A program made the position numbers and the translations under genes. Shown here piece after piece: positions 1-8,325 of a DNA stretch of 64,000 nt. Where the stretch lies: positions 1 through 64,000 of the forward strand of contig CAYIYM010000002.1 in assembly GCA_964367685.1 (NCBI GenBank). The letters run 5' to 3'. The notes beneath the pieces are model-generated. The model was given only the letters and a program-made list of their open reading frames with translations. It had not been told where the DNA came from and ran no database searches. The first letter of the stretch is position 1. Every line of letters begins with the position of its first letter. Source of the stretch: CAUPWF01 sp964367685 (GTDB lineage Bacteria; Bacillota; Clostridia; Lachnospirales; Lachnospiraceae).

Positions 1-843
1 GTAATTGAAAAAGAAGGTGAATTAGCAAGTATGCTTCATTTGAATCCTTACGAAATTCAATTGCTAGATAGAGTCGACACTACTGATTATATAGTAGCTG
101 TTGCAACAAAAGAAAAGTTTCGTAAGCAAGGTATGATGGGCGGTATGCTGACAGACGCCTTGAATCAAATGTATGAAAATCATAGATTGGTTACATATTT
201 GATGCCTGCGGCTGAAGCAATTTATACACCTTATGGATTTGTAACAGTTGGCGGACAAGTACACTATAAAAGTACAAAAGAAATAAAAATGGAACAAGAA
301 TTAGAAAATGGAGTGTATTTACGCTTTGCAACGGAAGAAGATTGCGAGGCGCTTAGTGTATTGGCGAATGCGTATTTGGCTCGTAATTACGATATTTTTA
401 TTAAACGTTCAGAGCTATACTTTAAACAACTAATAAAAGAACAAGAAAGTCAAGGCGGTGGTATTGTATTGGTTACATTGAATGATGTCATTCAAGGATA
501 TTTTTTGATGTCAACAGAAGGAGATGTATTTGTACGCGAACCTATTTTAAATGATTCATTTGAAATGGAGCTGGTAGTAGCCAACACCCCTAAAATTATG
601 ATTCGAATTATAAATGTAGAAGAAATACTATCTCTTTTTTATACAGATTGTAAGGAGCAGAAGGAACTTCATATTTACGACCCACTGATAACAGCCAATA
701 CAGGAAGCTATCTCATAGAAACAATGGATGGAAAAATAAAGAAAATTTCTAGTTCAGTGGATGAAAGTAAAAGTGTTTCGATAGAACAATTGACAGAGGA
801 ATTATTTTCAACGAAAAAAATATTATTAAATGAAATAGTATAG
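1..843 (+). CDS. GNAT-family N-acetyltransferase, Eis-like (5' truncated by window edge)
   Basis: The reading frame is open from base 1, so the gene begins upstream and the internal ATG at 31 is not its start. The visible part carries the acetyl-CoA binding loop of GNAT enzymes (FRKQGMMGGML, about bases 118-150), followed by LMPAAEAIYTPYGF, the 'peak' typical of the Eis-like branch. The rest matches the second GNAT-like part and the C-terminal sterol-carrier-like domain that these about 400-residue proteins have. The family acetylates amines using acetyl-CoA in the cytoplasm; the substrate cannot be read from sequence. It ends 117 bases before cysS and is separated from it by a promoter, so it is not part of the cysS operon. 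Confidence 0.8.
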   Translation, partial: VIEKEGELASMLHLNPYEIQLLDRVDTTDYIVAVATKEKFRKQGMMGGMLTDALNQMYENHRLVTYLMPAAEAIYTPYGFVTVGGQVHYKSTKEIKMEQELENGVYLRFATEEDCEALSVLANAYLARNYDIFIKRSELYFKQLIKEQESQGGGIVLVTLNDVIQGYFLMSTEGDVFVREPILNDSFEMELVVANTPKIMIRIINVEEILSLFYTDCKEQKELHIYDPLITANTGSYLIETMDGKIKKISSSVDESKSVSIEQLTEELFSTKKILLNEIV

Positions 844-870
844 TTGGAGTATAGGCCGAAGTAGCTGCCC

Positions 871-899
871 TTGACAAAGAAGAGAAATTTACATAAACT
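871..899 (+). promoter_or_regulatory. Sigma-A-type promoter for cysS
   Basis: TTGACA (871-876), a 17-base spacer and TAAACT (894-899). The start of cysS lies about 55 bases further on. The short leader contains an imperfect hairpin (AGTATGTCC at about 908 against GGGCTATACT at about 926) without a T run. No T-box motif is present, although many Firmicutes cysS genes have one. Confidence 0.65.
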
Positions 900-959
900 G
901 TGAAATAGTATGTCCTTTCTAAGAGGGCTATACTAAATGCAAAAATTAGGAGGTTAAGA

Positions 960-2366
960 ATGAAAATATATAATACATTAGTAAAATCTAAAGAGGAATT
1001 TGTACCTGTAGAAGAGGGGAAGGTAAAGATGTATGTGTGTGGACCAACAGTTTACAACTACATTCATATTGGAAATGCAAGACCGATGATTGTCTTCGAT
1101 ACAGTAAGAAGATATTTTGAATATAAAGGATATGAAGTAAATTACGTTTCGAATTTCACAGATGTTGATGATAAAATAATTAAAAAAGCAATTGAAGAAG
1201 GTGTATCAGCAGATGAAATTTCACAAAGATATATTGCAGAGTGTAAAAAAGATATGGAAGGAATGAATGTACTTCCAGCAACAACACACCCATTAGCAAC
1301 ATTAGAAATTTGTGGAATGGTTGAAATGATAGGTAAGTTAATCGAAGATGGATTTGCCTATGCAAAGAATGGAAGTGTTTATTTTAGAACGAGAAAATTT
1401 GATACATACGGAAAATTATCAAAAAAGAATTTAGATGACTTGCGTTCAGGAAATCGTTCATTACTTGTCTCGGGAGCAGAAGAGAAAGAAGATCCACTTG
1501 ATTTTGTATTGTGGAAGCCAAAGAAAGAGGGGGAACCAGCGTGGGAATCGCCATGGAGTGATGGTCGTCCAGGATGGCATATTGAGTGTTCTGTAATGTC
1601 TAAGAAGTATTTAGGAGATCAAATAGATATTCATGCGGGAGGAGAAGATTTGGTATTTCCGCATCATGAAAATGAAATTGCCCAAAGTGAAGCGGCAAAT
1701 GGAAAAGAATTCTCGAAATACTGGATGCACAATGCATTTCTTAATATAGATAATAGAAAAATGTCAAAATCACTTGGTAATTTCTTCACAGTTAGAGAAA
1801 TTAGTGAGAAATACGATTTGCAAGTATTAAGATTCTTTATGCTTAGTGCACACTATAGAAGCCCACTAAACTTCAGTGCGGAATTAATGGAATCATCAAA
1901 AGCAGGGTTGGATCGCATTATTAATGCAGTGGAAAATATCAAACATTTGCTTGGGGTAACAACAAATGAAGTGCTAACAGAAAGTGAAATTGAATTAGTA
2001 GCGAAAGCAAAAGAGTATGTGACATCCTATGAAACAGCTATGGATGATGACTTTAATACAGCGGATGCTATCTCAAGTATTTTTGAATTAGTTAAATTTA
2101 CAAATACAACAGTAAATGGAGAAAGTTCGAAAGAATACCTAACATATCTATTTGATTTGATTGTACAACTATCAGATATTTTAGGGATTATTGTAAATAA
2201 AGATGAAGGAAATCTAGAAGAAGAAGTTGAAGCATTGATTGAAGCGCGCCAAGTAGCAAGAAAGAATAAAGATTTTGCTAGAGCAGATGAAATAAGAGAT
2301 GAATTACTTCAAATGGGTATTGTAATAGAAGATACAAGAGAAGGGGTAAAATGGAAGAAAGCTTAG
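960..2366 (+). CDS. cysS: Cysteinyl-tRNA synthetase
   Basis: Class I synthetase that charges tRNA-Cys in the cytoplasm. Its 468 residues are the usual full length. The HIGH motif is HIGN (about 36-39) and KMSKS is at 267-271. The catalytic zinc ligands are visible as C27 (VCGPTVYN), C210 (HIECS), and H235/E239 in PHHENE. The start is fixed by AGGAGGT at 948-954. It is the first gene of a cysS-mrnC-rlmB-sigH run, the order known from Bacillus and Clostridium, and its 3' end overlaps mrnC by 16 bases. Confidence 0.98.
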   Translation: MKIYNTLVKSKEEFVPVEEGKVKMYVCGPTVYNYIHIGNARPMIVFDTVRRYFEYKGYEVNYVSNFTDVDDKIIKKAIEEGVSADEISQRYIAECKKDMEGMNVLPATTHPLATLEICGMVEMIGKLIEDGFAYAKNGSVYFRTRKFDTYGKLSKKNLDDLRSGNRSLLVSGAEEKEDPLDFVLWKPKKEGEPAWESPWSDGRPGWHIECSVMSKKYLGDQIDIHAGGEDLVFPHHENEIAQSEAANGKEFSKYWMHNAFLNIDNRKMSKSLGNFFTVREISEKYDLQVLRFFMLSAHYRSPLNFSAELMESSKAGLDRIINAVENIKHLLGVTTNEVLTESEIELVAKAKEYVTSYETAMDDDFNTADAISSIFELVKFTNTTVNGESSKEYLTYLFDLIVQLSDILGIIVNKDEGNLEEEVEALIEARQVARKNKDFARADEIRDELLQMGIVIEDTREGVKWKKA

Positions 2367-2791
2367 GTTTTGAATTTGATCAATATTTGAGAGAGACATT
2401 TGCTATCGAAGAGGTGGATATTAAAACATATTCACCTTTAACGTTGGCTTATATAGGTGACTGTGTGTATGATCTGATTATAAAGAATATTGTGATTGGT
2501 GGAGTAAATCGCCAAGTACAAAAGTTACATGTAGAAACCAGTCAGTATGTCAATGCTGCGACTCAATCTAAAATGATGCGTATATTACAAACAGAACTGA
2601 CGGAAGAAGAACTCTATGTCTATAAGCGAGGACGCAATGCTAAATCAGTAACACCGGCTAAAAACCAATCAGTAACTGACTATCGAAGAGCGACTGGATT
2701 TGAAGCCTTAGTTGGATATCTGTATTTGAAAAAAGACTGGAAGCGAATTGTAGATTTGGTGAAAATAGGGTTAGATAGCCTAGATAAATAG
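2351..2791 (+). CDS. mrnC: Mini-ribonuclease III (23S rRNA maturation)
   Basis: Dimeric RNase III catalytic domain without a double-strand RNA binding domain; in Bacillus it trims 23S rRNA precursor ends. The 146 residues are one RNase III domain. The signature YIGDCVYD (about 34-41) carries the catalytic aspartate D37. The start ATG lies inside the end of cysS, with GAGAAGGGG just upstream, so the two are translationally coupled. Its position between cysS and rlmB is the conserved Firmicutes arrangement. Confidence 0.95.
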   Translation: MEESLGFEFDQYLRETFAIEEVDIKTYSPLTLAYIGDCVYDLIIKNIVIGGVNRQVQKLHVETSQYVNAATQSKMMRILQTELTEEELYVYKRGRNAKSVTPAKNQSVTDYRRATGFEALVGYLYLKKDWKRIVDLVKIGLDSLDK

Positions 2792-2824
2792 TATTCGTTC
2801 TTACGAAATTAAGAGGAGAGTAAA

Positions 2825-3604
2825 ATGAGTGAACAAAATGTAGTGGAAAAAAAAGAAATAGATACAGAAATCAAATCATTAGTAATTGAAGGTAGGAATT
2901 CTGTAATTGAAGCATTTAGAGCAGGAAAATCAGTAGATAAATTGTTTGTTTTAGATGGATGTCAAGATGGACCTGTACGTACCATTTTGCGTGAAGCAAA
3001 AAAAACTGACACAATTATTAACTATGTTGCAAAAGAACGTCTACAGCAAATTTCAGAAACAGGAAATCATCAAGGCGTGATTGCGTACGTTGCAGCTTAT
3101 GAGTACAGTTCTATAGATGATATGTTTGCATTGGCGAAAGAAAGAGAAGAAGATCCATTCTTTATTCTTTTAGATGATATCGAAGACCCGCATAATTTGG
3201 GCGCTATTATCCGTACAGCGAATTTGGCAGGTGCCCATGGTGTAATTATTCCAAAAAGACGTGCGGTAGGATTAACAGCAACAGTTGCAAAGACATCTGC
3301 AGGTGCATTGAATTATACTCCGGTAGCAAAGGTTACAAATATTGTGAAGACAATGGAAGAGTTAAAAGAAAAAGGGATGTGGTTTGTATGCGCTGATATG
3401 GAAGGCGAAACGATGTACCGACTAAATCTAAAAGGTTCAATTGGTCTTGTTATTGGAAATGAAGGACGTGGAGTAGGGCGTCTAATCAAAGAAAATTGCG
3501 ATTACGTTGCATCAATTCCAATGAAGGGGGACATTGATTCTTTGAATGCGTCAGTTGCAGCAGGTGTATTAGCTTATGAAATCGTGAGACAACGCCTACA
3601 ATAA
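2825..3604 (+). CDS. rlmB: 23S rRNA 2'-O-ribose methyltransferase RlmB (TrmH/SpoU family)
   Basis: SAM-dependent SPOUT methyltransferase expected to methylate the 2'-OH of G2251 in 23S rRNA. An N-terminal substrate-binding domain (about 20-95, containing NHQGVIA at 81-87) precedes the knotted SPOUT domain. The three family motifs are clear: HNLGAIIRTA (123-132), IGNEGRGVG (210-218) and SLNASVAAGVLAYE (239-252). The first 18 residues are an acidic/lysine-rich extension. AGAGGAGAG precedes the ATG. It follows mrnC by 33 bases in the same operon. Confidence 0.95.
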   Translation: MSEQNVVEKKEIDTEIKSLVIEGRNSVIEAFRAGKSVDKLFVLDGCQDGPVRTILREAKKTDTIINYVAKERLQQISETGNHQGVIAYVAAYEYSSIDDMFALAKEREEDPFFILLDDIEDPHNLGAIIRTANLAGAHGVIIPKRRAVGLTATVAKTSAGALNYTPVAKVTNIVKTMEELKEKGMWFVCADMEGETMYRLNLKGSIGLVIGNEGRGVGRLIKENCDYVASIPMKGDIDSLNASVAAGVLAYEIVRQRLQ

Positions 3605-3630
3605 AATATACAAATAAAAGGATATTATTT

Positions 3631-4236
3631 ATGGGAAGTTATGATCAATTGACAGACGATGAATTAATTCAAAAATTTCGCGAGGGAAATCTACAGATTG
3701 TAGATTTCCTTATGGAAAAATACAAAAACATGGTGCGAAAGAAAGCCCGTGAAATGTATTTGCAAGGGGCGGAAAATGATGATTTAATACAAGAAGGAAT
3801 GATTGGATTATTTAAGGCTATTCAAGATTATAAGATAGAAGAGAGTGCATCCCTCCATACATTTGCTGATTTATGTGTATCAAGACAAATTTATTCTGCA
3901 ATTGAAGCTTCTAAGCGAAAGAAACATATTCCATTAAATTCATATATTTCTATCTATCCAGAAGACGGTGAGGTGGAACATCCAGATTTGCAGGAAGCAA
4001 TACAAGACGAACAAGGTAATCCGGAGGCTTTATTTATAGGGAAAGAATTTCAAGAGAGTTTGGAGTATAAATTGAGTAGAGAATTAAGTGCACTAGAACA
4101 AAAAGTTCTATATCTTCACATGAAGGGTGAAGGATATAGAACGATTGCTACACTTTTGGACAAGTCGCCAAAGGTGATCGATAATGCATTGCAAAGAATT
4201 AAGCAAAAAACTGCAGTTATTATTAAGAACCAATAA
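3631..4236 (+). CDS. sigH: RNA polymerase sigma-H factor (Spo0H)
   Basis: Sigma factor of the sigma-70 family that directs transition-phase and early sporulation genes. Region 2 spans about 20-95, with the core-binding helix DDLIQEGMIGLFKAI (50-64) and the -10 reading segment SLHTFADLCVSRQIYSAI. Region 4 (about 150-195) ends in a helix-turn-helix GYRTIATLLDKSPKVIDNAL. The 201 residues are close to the usual length. The ribosome binding site is weak (AAAGGA). It is the last gene of the cysS operon and converges on the tRNA-Thr gene 5 bases later, with no clear terminator between them. Confidence 0.95.
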   Translation: MGSYDQLTDDELIQKFREGNLQIVDFLMEKYKNMVRKKAREMYLQGAENDDLIQEGMIGLFKAIQDYKIEESASLHTFADLCVSRQIYSAIEASKRKKHIPLNSYISIYPEDGEVEHPDLQEAIQDEQGNPEALFIGKEFQESLEYKLSRELSALEQKVLYLHMKGEGYRTIATLLDKSPKVIDNALQRIKQKTAVIIKNQ

Positions 4237-4241
4237 TTGAA

Positions 4242-4314
4242 AGCTACTAACGGGAATCGAACCCGTGGCCTCCACCTTACCAAGGTGACGCTCTACCGAC
4301 TGAGCCATAGCAGC
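4242..4314 (-). tRNA. tRNA-Thr (anticodon GGT)
   Basis: Read on the minus strand, the 73 bases fold as a cloverleaf. The acceptor stem GCTGCTA/TAGTAGC has one G-T pair, the D arm is GCTC...GAGC, the anticodon stem TCACC/GGTGG surrounds loop TTGGTAA, and the T arm ACGGG-TTCGATT-CCCGT is perfect. The loop places GGT as anticodon, so it reads ACC/ACT. The discriminator base is T, and CCA is not encoded. It lies head-on to sigH. Confidence 0.95.
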
Positions 4315-4340
4315 TTATGTATATTTTATACAACTTCATT

Positions 4341-4369
4341 ATTATACAAGTTGAAAGGAATCATGTCAA
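4341..4369 (-). promoter_or_regulatory. Consensus promoter of the tRNA-Thr gene
   Basis: On the minus strand: TTGACA (4369-4364), exactly 17 bases, TATAAT (4346-4341). Both boxes match the sigma-A consensus, as expected for a strongly expressed stable RNA. The tRNA begins 26 bases downstream of the -10 box. Confidence 0.85.
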
Positions 4370-4377
4370 TTAAAATG

Positions 4378-4406
4378 TTGTCCAATCATTTAATTTATGA
4401 TAATAT
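4378..4406 (+). promoter_or_regulatory. Promoter for glnS
   Basis: TTGTCC (4378-4383), 17 bases, TAATAT (4401-4406), 36 bases before the glnS start. It is divergent from and adjacent to the tRNA-Thr promoter. Confidence 0.55.
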
Positions 4407-4442
4407 AATGTGATGAATGAGTCAAGTAAGAGGAGGCCCACA

Positions 4443-6265
4443 ATGGCAGAAGAAACAGTAGTATCTAAGAATTTTATAGAACAAGAGATAGAGAAGGATT
4501 TAAGAGAAGGAGTATATGATACAGTATGTACTCGATTCCCGCCAGAGCCAAATGGATATCTACATATTGGACATGCAAAATCGATTCTTTTAAATTCTGG
4601 ATTGGCAGAAAAATATAATGGTACATTTCATATGAGATTTGACGATACAAATCCTACAAAAGAGAAAGTAGAGTTTGTTGAAGCGATTAAGAAGGATATT
4701 CAATGGTTAGGAGCTGATTGGGGCGATAACTTATTCTTTGCGTCAGATTACTTCGAAGTGATGTATGAATGTGCTGTGAAGCTTATAAAAAAAGGAAAAG
4801 CATTTGTATGTGACTTGAATTCGGAAGAAATGAGAGATCATCGTGGCACACTAACAGAGCCAGGAAAGAATAGTCCATACAGAGATAGAAGTATAGAAGA
4901 GAATTTAAGTTTATTTGAATCTATGAAAAATGGTGAGTTCGAAGATGGAAAATGTGTACTTCGTGCTAAGATTGATATGACATCTCCGAACATGAATATG
5001 AGAGATCCTATCTTGTATCGTGTTGCTAGAATGCATCATCATAATACAGGGGATGCATGGTGTATATATCCGATGTATGATTTTGCACATCCAATTGAAG
5101 ATGCAGTGGAGAAGATTACACATTCTATTTGTACCTTGGAATTTGCAGATCACAGACCTTTATATGACTGGGTTGTTACAGANNNNNNNNNNNNNNNNNN
5201 NNNNNNNNNNNNNNNNNNNNNNNNNNNNNNNNNNNNNNNNNNNNNNNNNNNNNNNNNNNNNNNNNNNNNNNNNNNNNNNNNNTTTGTACCTTGGAATTTG
5301 CAGATCACAGACCTTTATATGACTGGGTTGTTACAGAATGCGAATTTGAAAATAAACCAAGACAAATCGAATTCGCAAAATTATATTTAACCAATGTGAT
5401 TTCGGGGAAGCGTTATATTAAAAAATTAGTAGATGACGGTATCGTAGACGGATGGGATGATCCTAGACTCGTTTCTATTGCAGCGCTAAAAAGAAGAGGA
5501 TTCACACCAGAATCAATCAAAATGTTTGTGGAGTTATGTGGAGTTTCAAAAGCAAATAGCTCTGTTGATTATGCTATGTTAGAATATTGTATTCGTGAAG
5601 ATTTGAAGTTAAAGAAACCACGTATGATGACAGTAATGAATCCAATTAAACTTGTGATTGATAATTATCCAGAAGATGAAGTGGAATACTTAGATGTTGT
5701 AAATAATAGTGAGAATCCTGAATTAGGAAGTAGAAAGGTACCTTTTTGCAAAGAGTTATTAATAGATAGAGAAGACTTCATGGTTGAGCCTGCTAAGAAA
5801 TATTTCCGTCTCTTCCCTGGGAATGAAGTACGTCTAATGCATGCGTATTTTGTGAAATGCGAAAGCTATGAGACAGATGAAAATGGCGAGGTGTCAGTTG
5901 TACATTGTACTTATGATCCAGAAACGAAGAGTGGTACAGGATTTACAGGTCGTAAAGTAAAAGGAACAATTCATTGGGTACCTAAAAAATATGCTGTACA
6001 AGCGGAAGTTCGTTTGTATGATAATTTGATCGATGAAGAGAAAGGTGTATATAATGAAGATGGAACATTGAATTTAAATCCAAATTCATTAGAGGTACGA
6101 AAAGACTTTTTCTTAGAGCCAAGTTTCGAAGAAGCAAAGCCATATGATAGTTACCAGTTTGTGAGAAATGGATTCTTCTGTATTGATGCAAAAGATTCTA
6201 AACCAGATGCACTTGTGTTTAATAGAATTGTGTCGTTAAAGAGTTCATTTAAATTACCAAAATAA
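4443..6265 (+). CDS. glnS: Glutaminyl-tRNA synthetase (reading frame interrupted by an assembly gap)
   Basis: Class I synthetase that charges tRNA-Gln directly. The start ATG at 4443 is chosen over 4410 because AGGAGG at 4431-4436 precedes it. The N-terminal part has RFPPEPNGYLHIGHAKS, the GlnRS form of the HIGH motif. The C-terminal part has the signature loop VISGKR (KMSKS equivalent) and the tRNA-Gln anticodon-binding barrels ending in FNRIVSLKSSF. At 5183-5282 there are 100 N, and the 55 bases before the gap are repeated exactly after it. Removing the N run plus one copy (155 bases) restores one frame of 555 codons, matching the usual about 550 residues. The gene is therefore intact in the organism; the frame change is an assembly artefact. 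GlnRS is not universal in Firmicutes, many of which use the GatCAB route. Confidence 0.93.
5128..5337. other. Assembly gap with duplicated 55-base flanks
   Basis: Bases 5183-5282 are N. The 55 bases at 5128-5182 are identical to those at 5283-5337. This is the pattern left when a scaffolder joins two contigs that overlap by the assembly k-mer and pads the join with 100 N. Collapsing the duplicate restores glnS. Confidence 0.93.
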
Positions 6266-6324
6266 AGAAACGACATTTAAAATATGAAGAACTAGAGCTA
6301 GAGGAAAATAAAATCTAGAAAGTA

Positions 6325-6353
6325 TTGACAATTACTGAAAAGTGTGATAAATT
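6325..6353 (+). promoter_or_regulatory. Promoter of the infC-rpmI-rplT operon
   Basis: TTGACA (6325-6330), 17 bases, TAAATT (6348-6353). It leaves a leader of about 190 bases before the infC start codon. Confidence 0.65.
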
Positions 6354-6359
6354 AATTGA

Positions 6360-6506
6360 TGTGTGAAATAAAGAAGAGTATCCACTCTCACCCTAGCGCA
6401 ATTGGGCGACTAAGGTTTATATCGATAAATATAATAGATTGTAATTTAAGATACAATGTTTATGTAAATCATATGAAGTGGATAATCTCGATTATCCACT
6501 TTTTTG
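6360..6506 (+). promoter_or_regulatory. Attenuated infC operon leader (probably L20-leader type)
   Basis: The leader contains several short hairpins (GAGTATCCACTC; CCCTAGCGC...GGGCGACTAAGG) and ends in a strong intrinsic terminator. The segment TATCCACT at 6379-6386 is an exact copy of the 3' arm of that terminator (6493-6500 region). It can therefore pair with the 5' arm (AGTGGATA, 6477-6484) and block terminator formation. In Bacillus the same operon is repressed by L20 binding its leader. That L20 is the effector here is inferred from gene order; the alternative pairing is seen directly. Confidence 0.65.
6476..6506 (+). terminator. Leader terminator upstream of infC
   Basis: AAGTGGATAA / TTATCCACTT stem of 10 bp with loop TCTCGA, followed directly by a T run. 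It lies about 40 bases upstream of the infC start, so it acts as an attenuator rather than the end of glnS. Confidence 0.85.
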
Positions 6507-6546
6507 TATGCTAAGAAGAATGATATTAAAACGGAGGTGCACTACT

Positions 6547-7053
6547 ATTAGCAATTTAATGATTAACGAACAAATCAAAGACAAAGAAATACGTTTAGTT
6601 GGTGAAAACGGAGAACAATTAGGAATTATGTCTTCTCGTGATGCTATGAAAATAGCAGAAGAAGCAGAGTTAGATTTAGTAAAAATCGCTCCTACAGCAA
6701 AACCACCAGTTTGCAAAATTATTGATTATAACAAGTTCAAGTATGAGCAATCAAGAAGAGATAAGGAAGCAAAGAAAAAACAAAAAACGGTTGAATTGAA
6801 AGAAGTACGCCTTTCACCGAATATTGATTCTAATGATTTGAATACAAAAGTGAATAATGCCAGAAAGTTTATTGGAAAAGGTAATAAAGTAAAGATTACC
6901 CTACGTTTTAGGGGAAGAGAAATGGCTCATATGCAACAAAGCAGAGTAATTTTAGATGAATTTGCTGAGAAGTTAGCAGATATTGCAGTTGTAGAGAAAC
7001 CATCGAAACTAGAAGGTAGAAGCATTAGTATGGTTTTAACTGAAAAACGTTAA
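6547..7053 (+). CDS. infC: Translation initiation factor IF-3, with AUU start codon
   Basis: IF-3 binds the 30S subunit and monitors start-codon pairing. The 168-residue protein has the N-domain (INEQIKDKEIRLVGENGEQLG), a lysine-rich linker (about 75-90) and the C-domain (KVKITLRFRGREMAH). The best start is ATT at 6547: GGAGGTG at 6533-6539 sits 7 bases ahead of it, while the first in-frame ATG (6559) would be 19 bases away. IF-3 discriminates against AUU, so this start gives autoregulation, as in E. coli infC. It is followed by rpmI and rplT in the conserved operon. Confidence 0.93.
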   Translation: MSNLMINEQIKDKEIRLVGENGEQLGIMSSRDAMKIAEEAELDLVKIAPTAKPPVCKIIDYNKFKYEQSRRDKEAKKKQKTVELKEVRLSPNIDSNDLNTKVNNARKFIGKGNKVKITLRFRGREMAHMQQSRVILDEFAEKLADIAVVEKPSKLEGRSISMVLTEKR

Positions 7054-7085
7054 AATATTTATAATATTTCAAGGAGGACAAAGTA

Positions 7086-7283
7086 ATGCCTAAAATTAAA
7101 ACAAGTAAAGCGGCAGCGAAACGCTTTAAAGTAACAGGAACAGGGAAATTAAAGAGAAACAAAGCAAATAAAAGCCACATCTTAACTAAGAAATCTACTA
7201 AGAGAAAGAGAAATCTTAGACACGCAACTATTACAGATGCATCAAATGTTAAGAACATGAAGAAAATATTACCATATCTGTAA
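7086..7283 (+). CDS. rpmI: 50S ribosomal protein L35
   Basis: A 65-residue, lysine/arginine-rich protein beginning MPKIKTSKAAAKRFKVTGTG, the L35 signature. It is a structural component of the large ribosomal subunit. AAGGAGG precedes the ATG. It sits between infC and rplT, the conserved order. Confidence 0.97.
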   Translation: MPKIKTSKAAAKRFKVTGTGKLKRNKANKSHILTKKSTKRKRNLRHATITDASNVKNMKKILPYL

Positions 7284-7313
7284 GATTTGGGTCGAAGAAG
7301 GAGGAATTAAGAA

Positions 7314-7670
7314 ATGGCAAGAATTAAAGGTGGAGTAAACGCTAAGAAAAGACATAATAGAGTATTAAAATTAGCAAAAGGTTACAGAGGTGCTAGATCT
7401 AAGCAATATAGAGTAGCGAAGCAATCAGTAATGAGAGCTTTAACAAGTTCATATGCAGGAAGAAAGCAACGTAAGCGTCAAATGAGACAATTATGGATTG
7501 CTCGTATCAATGCAGCAGCTAGAATGAACGGTTTATCATACAGCAAGTTTATGTTTGGATTAAAGAATGCTGGAATTGAAATGAACAGAAAAATGTTAGC
7601 TGAAATGGCAGTAAATGATGCAGCTGGATTTACAGCAATGGCAGAGGCAGCAAAAGCTAATTTAAAATAA
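7314..7670 (+). CDS. rplT: 50S ribosomal protein L20
   Basis: The 118 residues are the standard length. The N-terminus MARIKGGVNAKKRHNRVLKL and the core GYRGARSKQYRVAKQSVMRA are typical of L20, which is needed early in 50S assembly. In Bacillus, L20 also represses its own operon through the infC leader, so it is the likely effector of the leader at 6360-6506. AGGAGG lies ahead of the start, and a terminator follows 12 bases after the stop. Confidence 0.97.
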   Translation: MARIKGGVNAKKRHNRVLKLAKGYRGARSKQYRVAKQSVMRALTSSYAGRKQRKRQMRQLWIARINAAARMNGLSYSKFMFGLKNAGIEMNRKMLAEMAVNDAAGFTAMAEAAKANLK

Positions 7671-7682
7671 TTAAGATTGTTG

Positions 7683-7722
7683 AAAGACTACAAGATAGAA
7701 AATCTATCTGTAGTCTTTTTTT
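7683..7722 (+). terminator. Terminator of infC-rpmI-rplT
   Basis: AGACTAC-A-AGATAG / CTATCT-GTAGTCT stem with one bulged A and loop AAAAT, followed by seven T. Confidence 0.9.
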
Positions 7723-8249
7723 GTATAGAAATATCTAGTTTTATTGCTCAAAAACAAGAGAATATGATGTAAAATATAAAATGCATAAAAAAACAAGGGG
7801 AGTTATTGTGAGACATGGGAATTGATATTTCATATTCAAATTTGAGAGTTGAAATATTAAGTGTTGCAAAAAAATATAAAAATAAATTTATTTATTCAAA
7901 TTAACTGTATAAAAATGAAATTGTGAAATGTGAAAATTGCAGAAGAGTGACAAATTCAAATGTATGCCTATAAAATACAGTGTATAGTGAGAGTAGAAGA
8001 AAAAAAGTACGTTGGTACTTTATTGTAGTAATGTAATAGGAGAAAAAAGCAAAATATATCAATAAAAGAGAGTGCACTCTAAAGAAAATGCTTTGCTACG
8101 AAAAATAATGTCCGTGTATCAGGGACAAATGTCTTATGAAAAACGAGATATTTTACTTCTTAAAAAAATATTAATTAATACAACAAAACCTTAAATGTAT
8201 AATTATTCATTATTTACGAATAATACCATGAAAATATGCAAAAAAAGGC
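7723..8249. other. AT-rich intergenic region, no supported gene
   Basis: About 530 bases between the rplT terminator and the opp promoter. There is no frame with a ribosome binding site. Visible structure: a hairpin AAAGTAC-GTTG-GTACTTT near 8006-8023, a perfect 12-base palindrome AGAGTGCACTCT at 8069-8080, and a short inverted repeat TGTCC...GGACA near 8110-8127. The palindrome could be a binding site for a regulator of opp, but nothing else supports this. Confidence 0.5.
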
Positions 8250-8278
8250 TTGACAATGTAAGAAAATACAATTATTCT
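8250..8278 (+). promoter_or_regulatory. Promoter of the opp operon
   Basis: TTGACA (8250-8255), 17 bases, TATTCT (8273-8278), 47 bases before the oppB start. Confidence 0.6.
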
Positions 8279-8325
8279 AATATAGTGTTTTAAAATTAAA
8301 GGTGTGTAGAAAGAAGGAGCAAAAA

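Noticed and set aside
900..959. T-box ahead of cysS (and likewise ahead of leuS)
   Set aside because: No GGTGG-type T-box sequence or terminator hairpin in either short leader.
4108..4308. Minus-strand ORF of 66 codons overlapping sigH and the tRNA
   Set aside because: Its start lies inside the tRNA-Thr gene and it reads through sigH in antisense; no ribosome binding site.
5020..5322. ORF spanning the N run in glnS
   Set aside because: Out of frame with GlnRS, and much of it is translation of N.
8108..8194. 28-codon frame in the opp upstream region
   Set aside because: No ribosome binding site and no recognisable similarity; chance frame in AT-rich DNA is likely.
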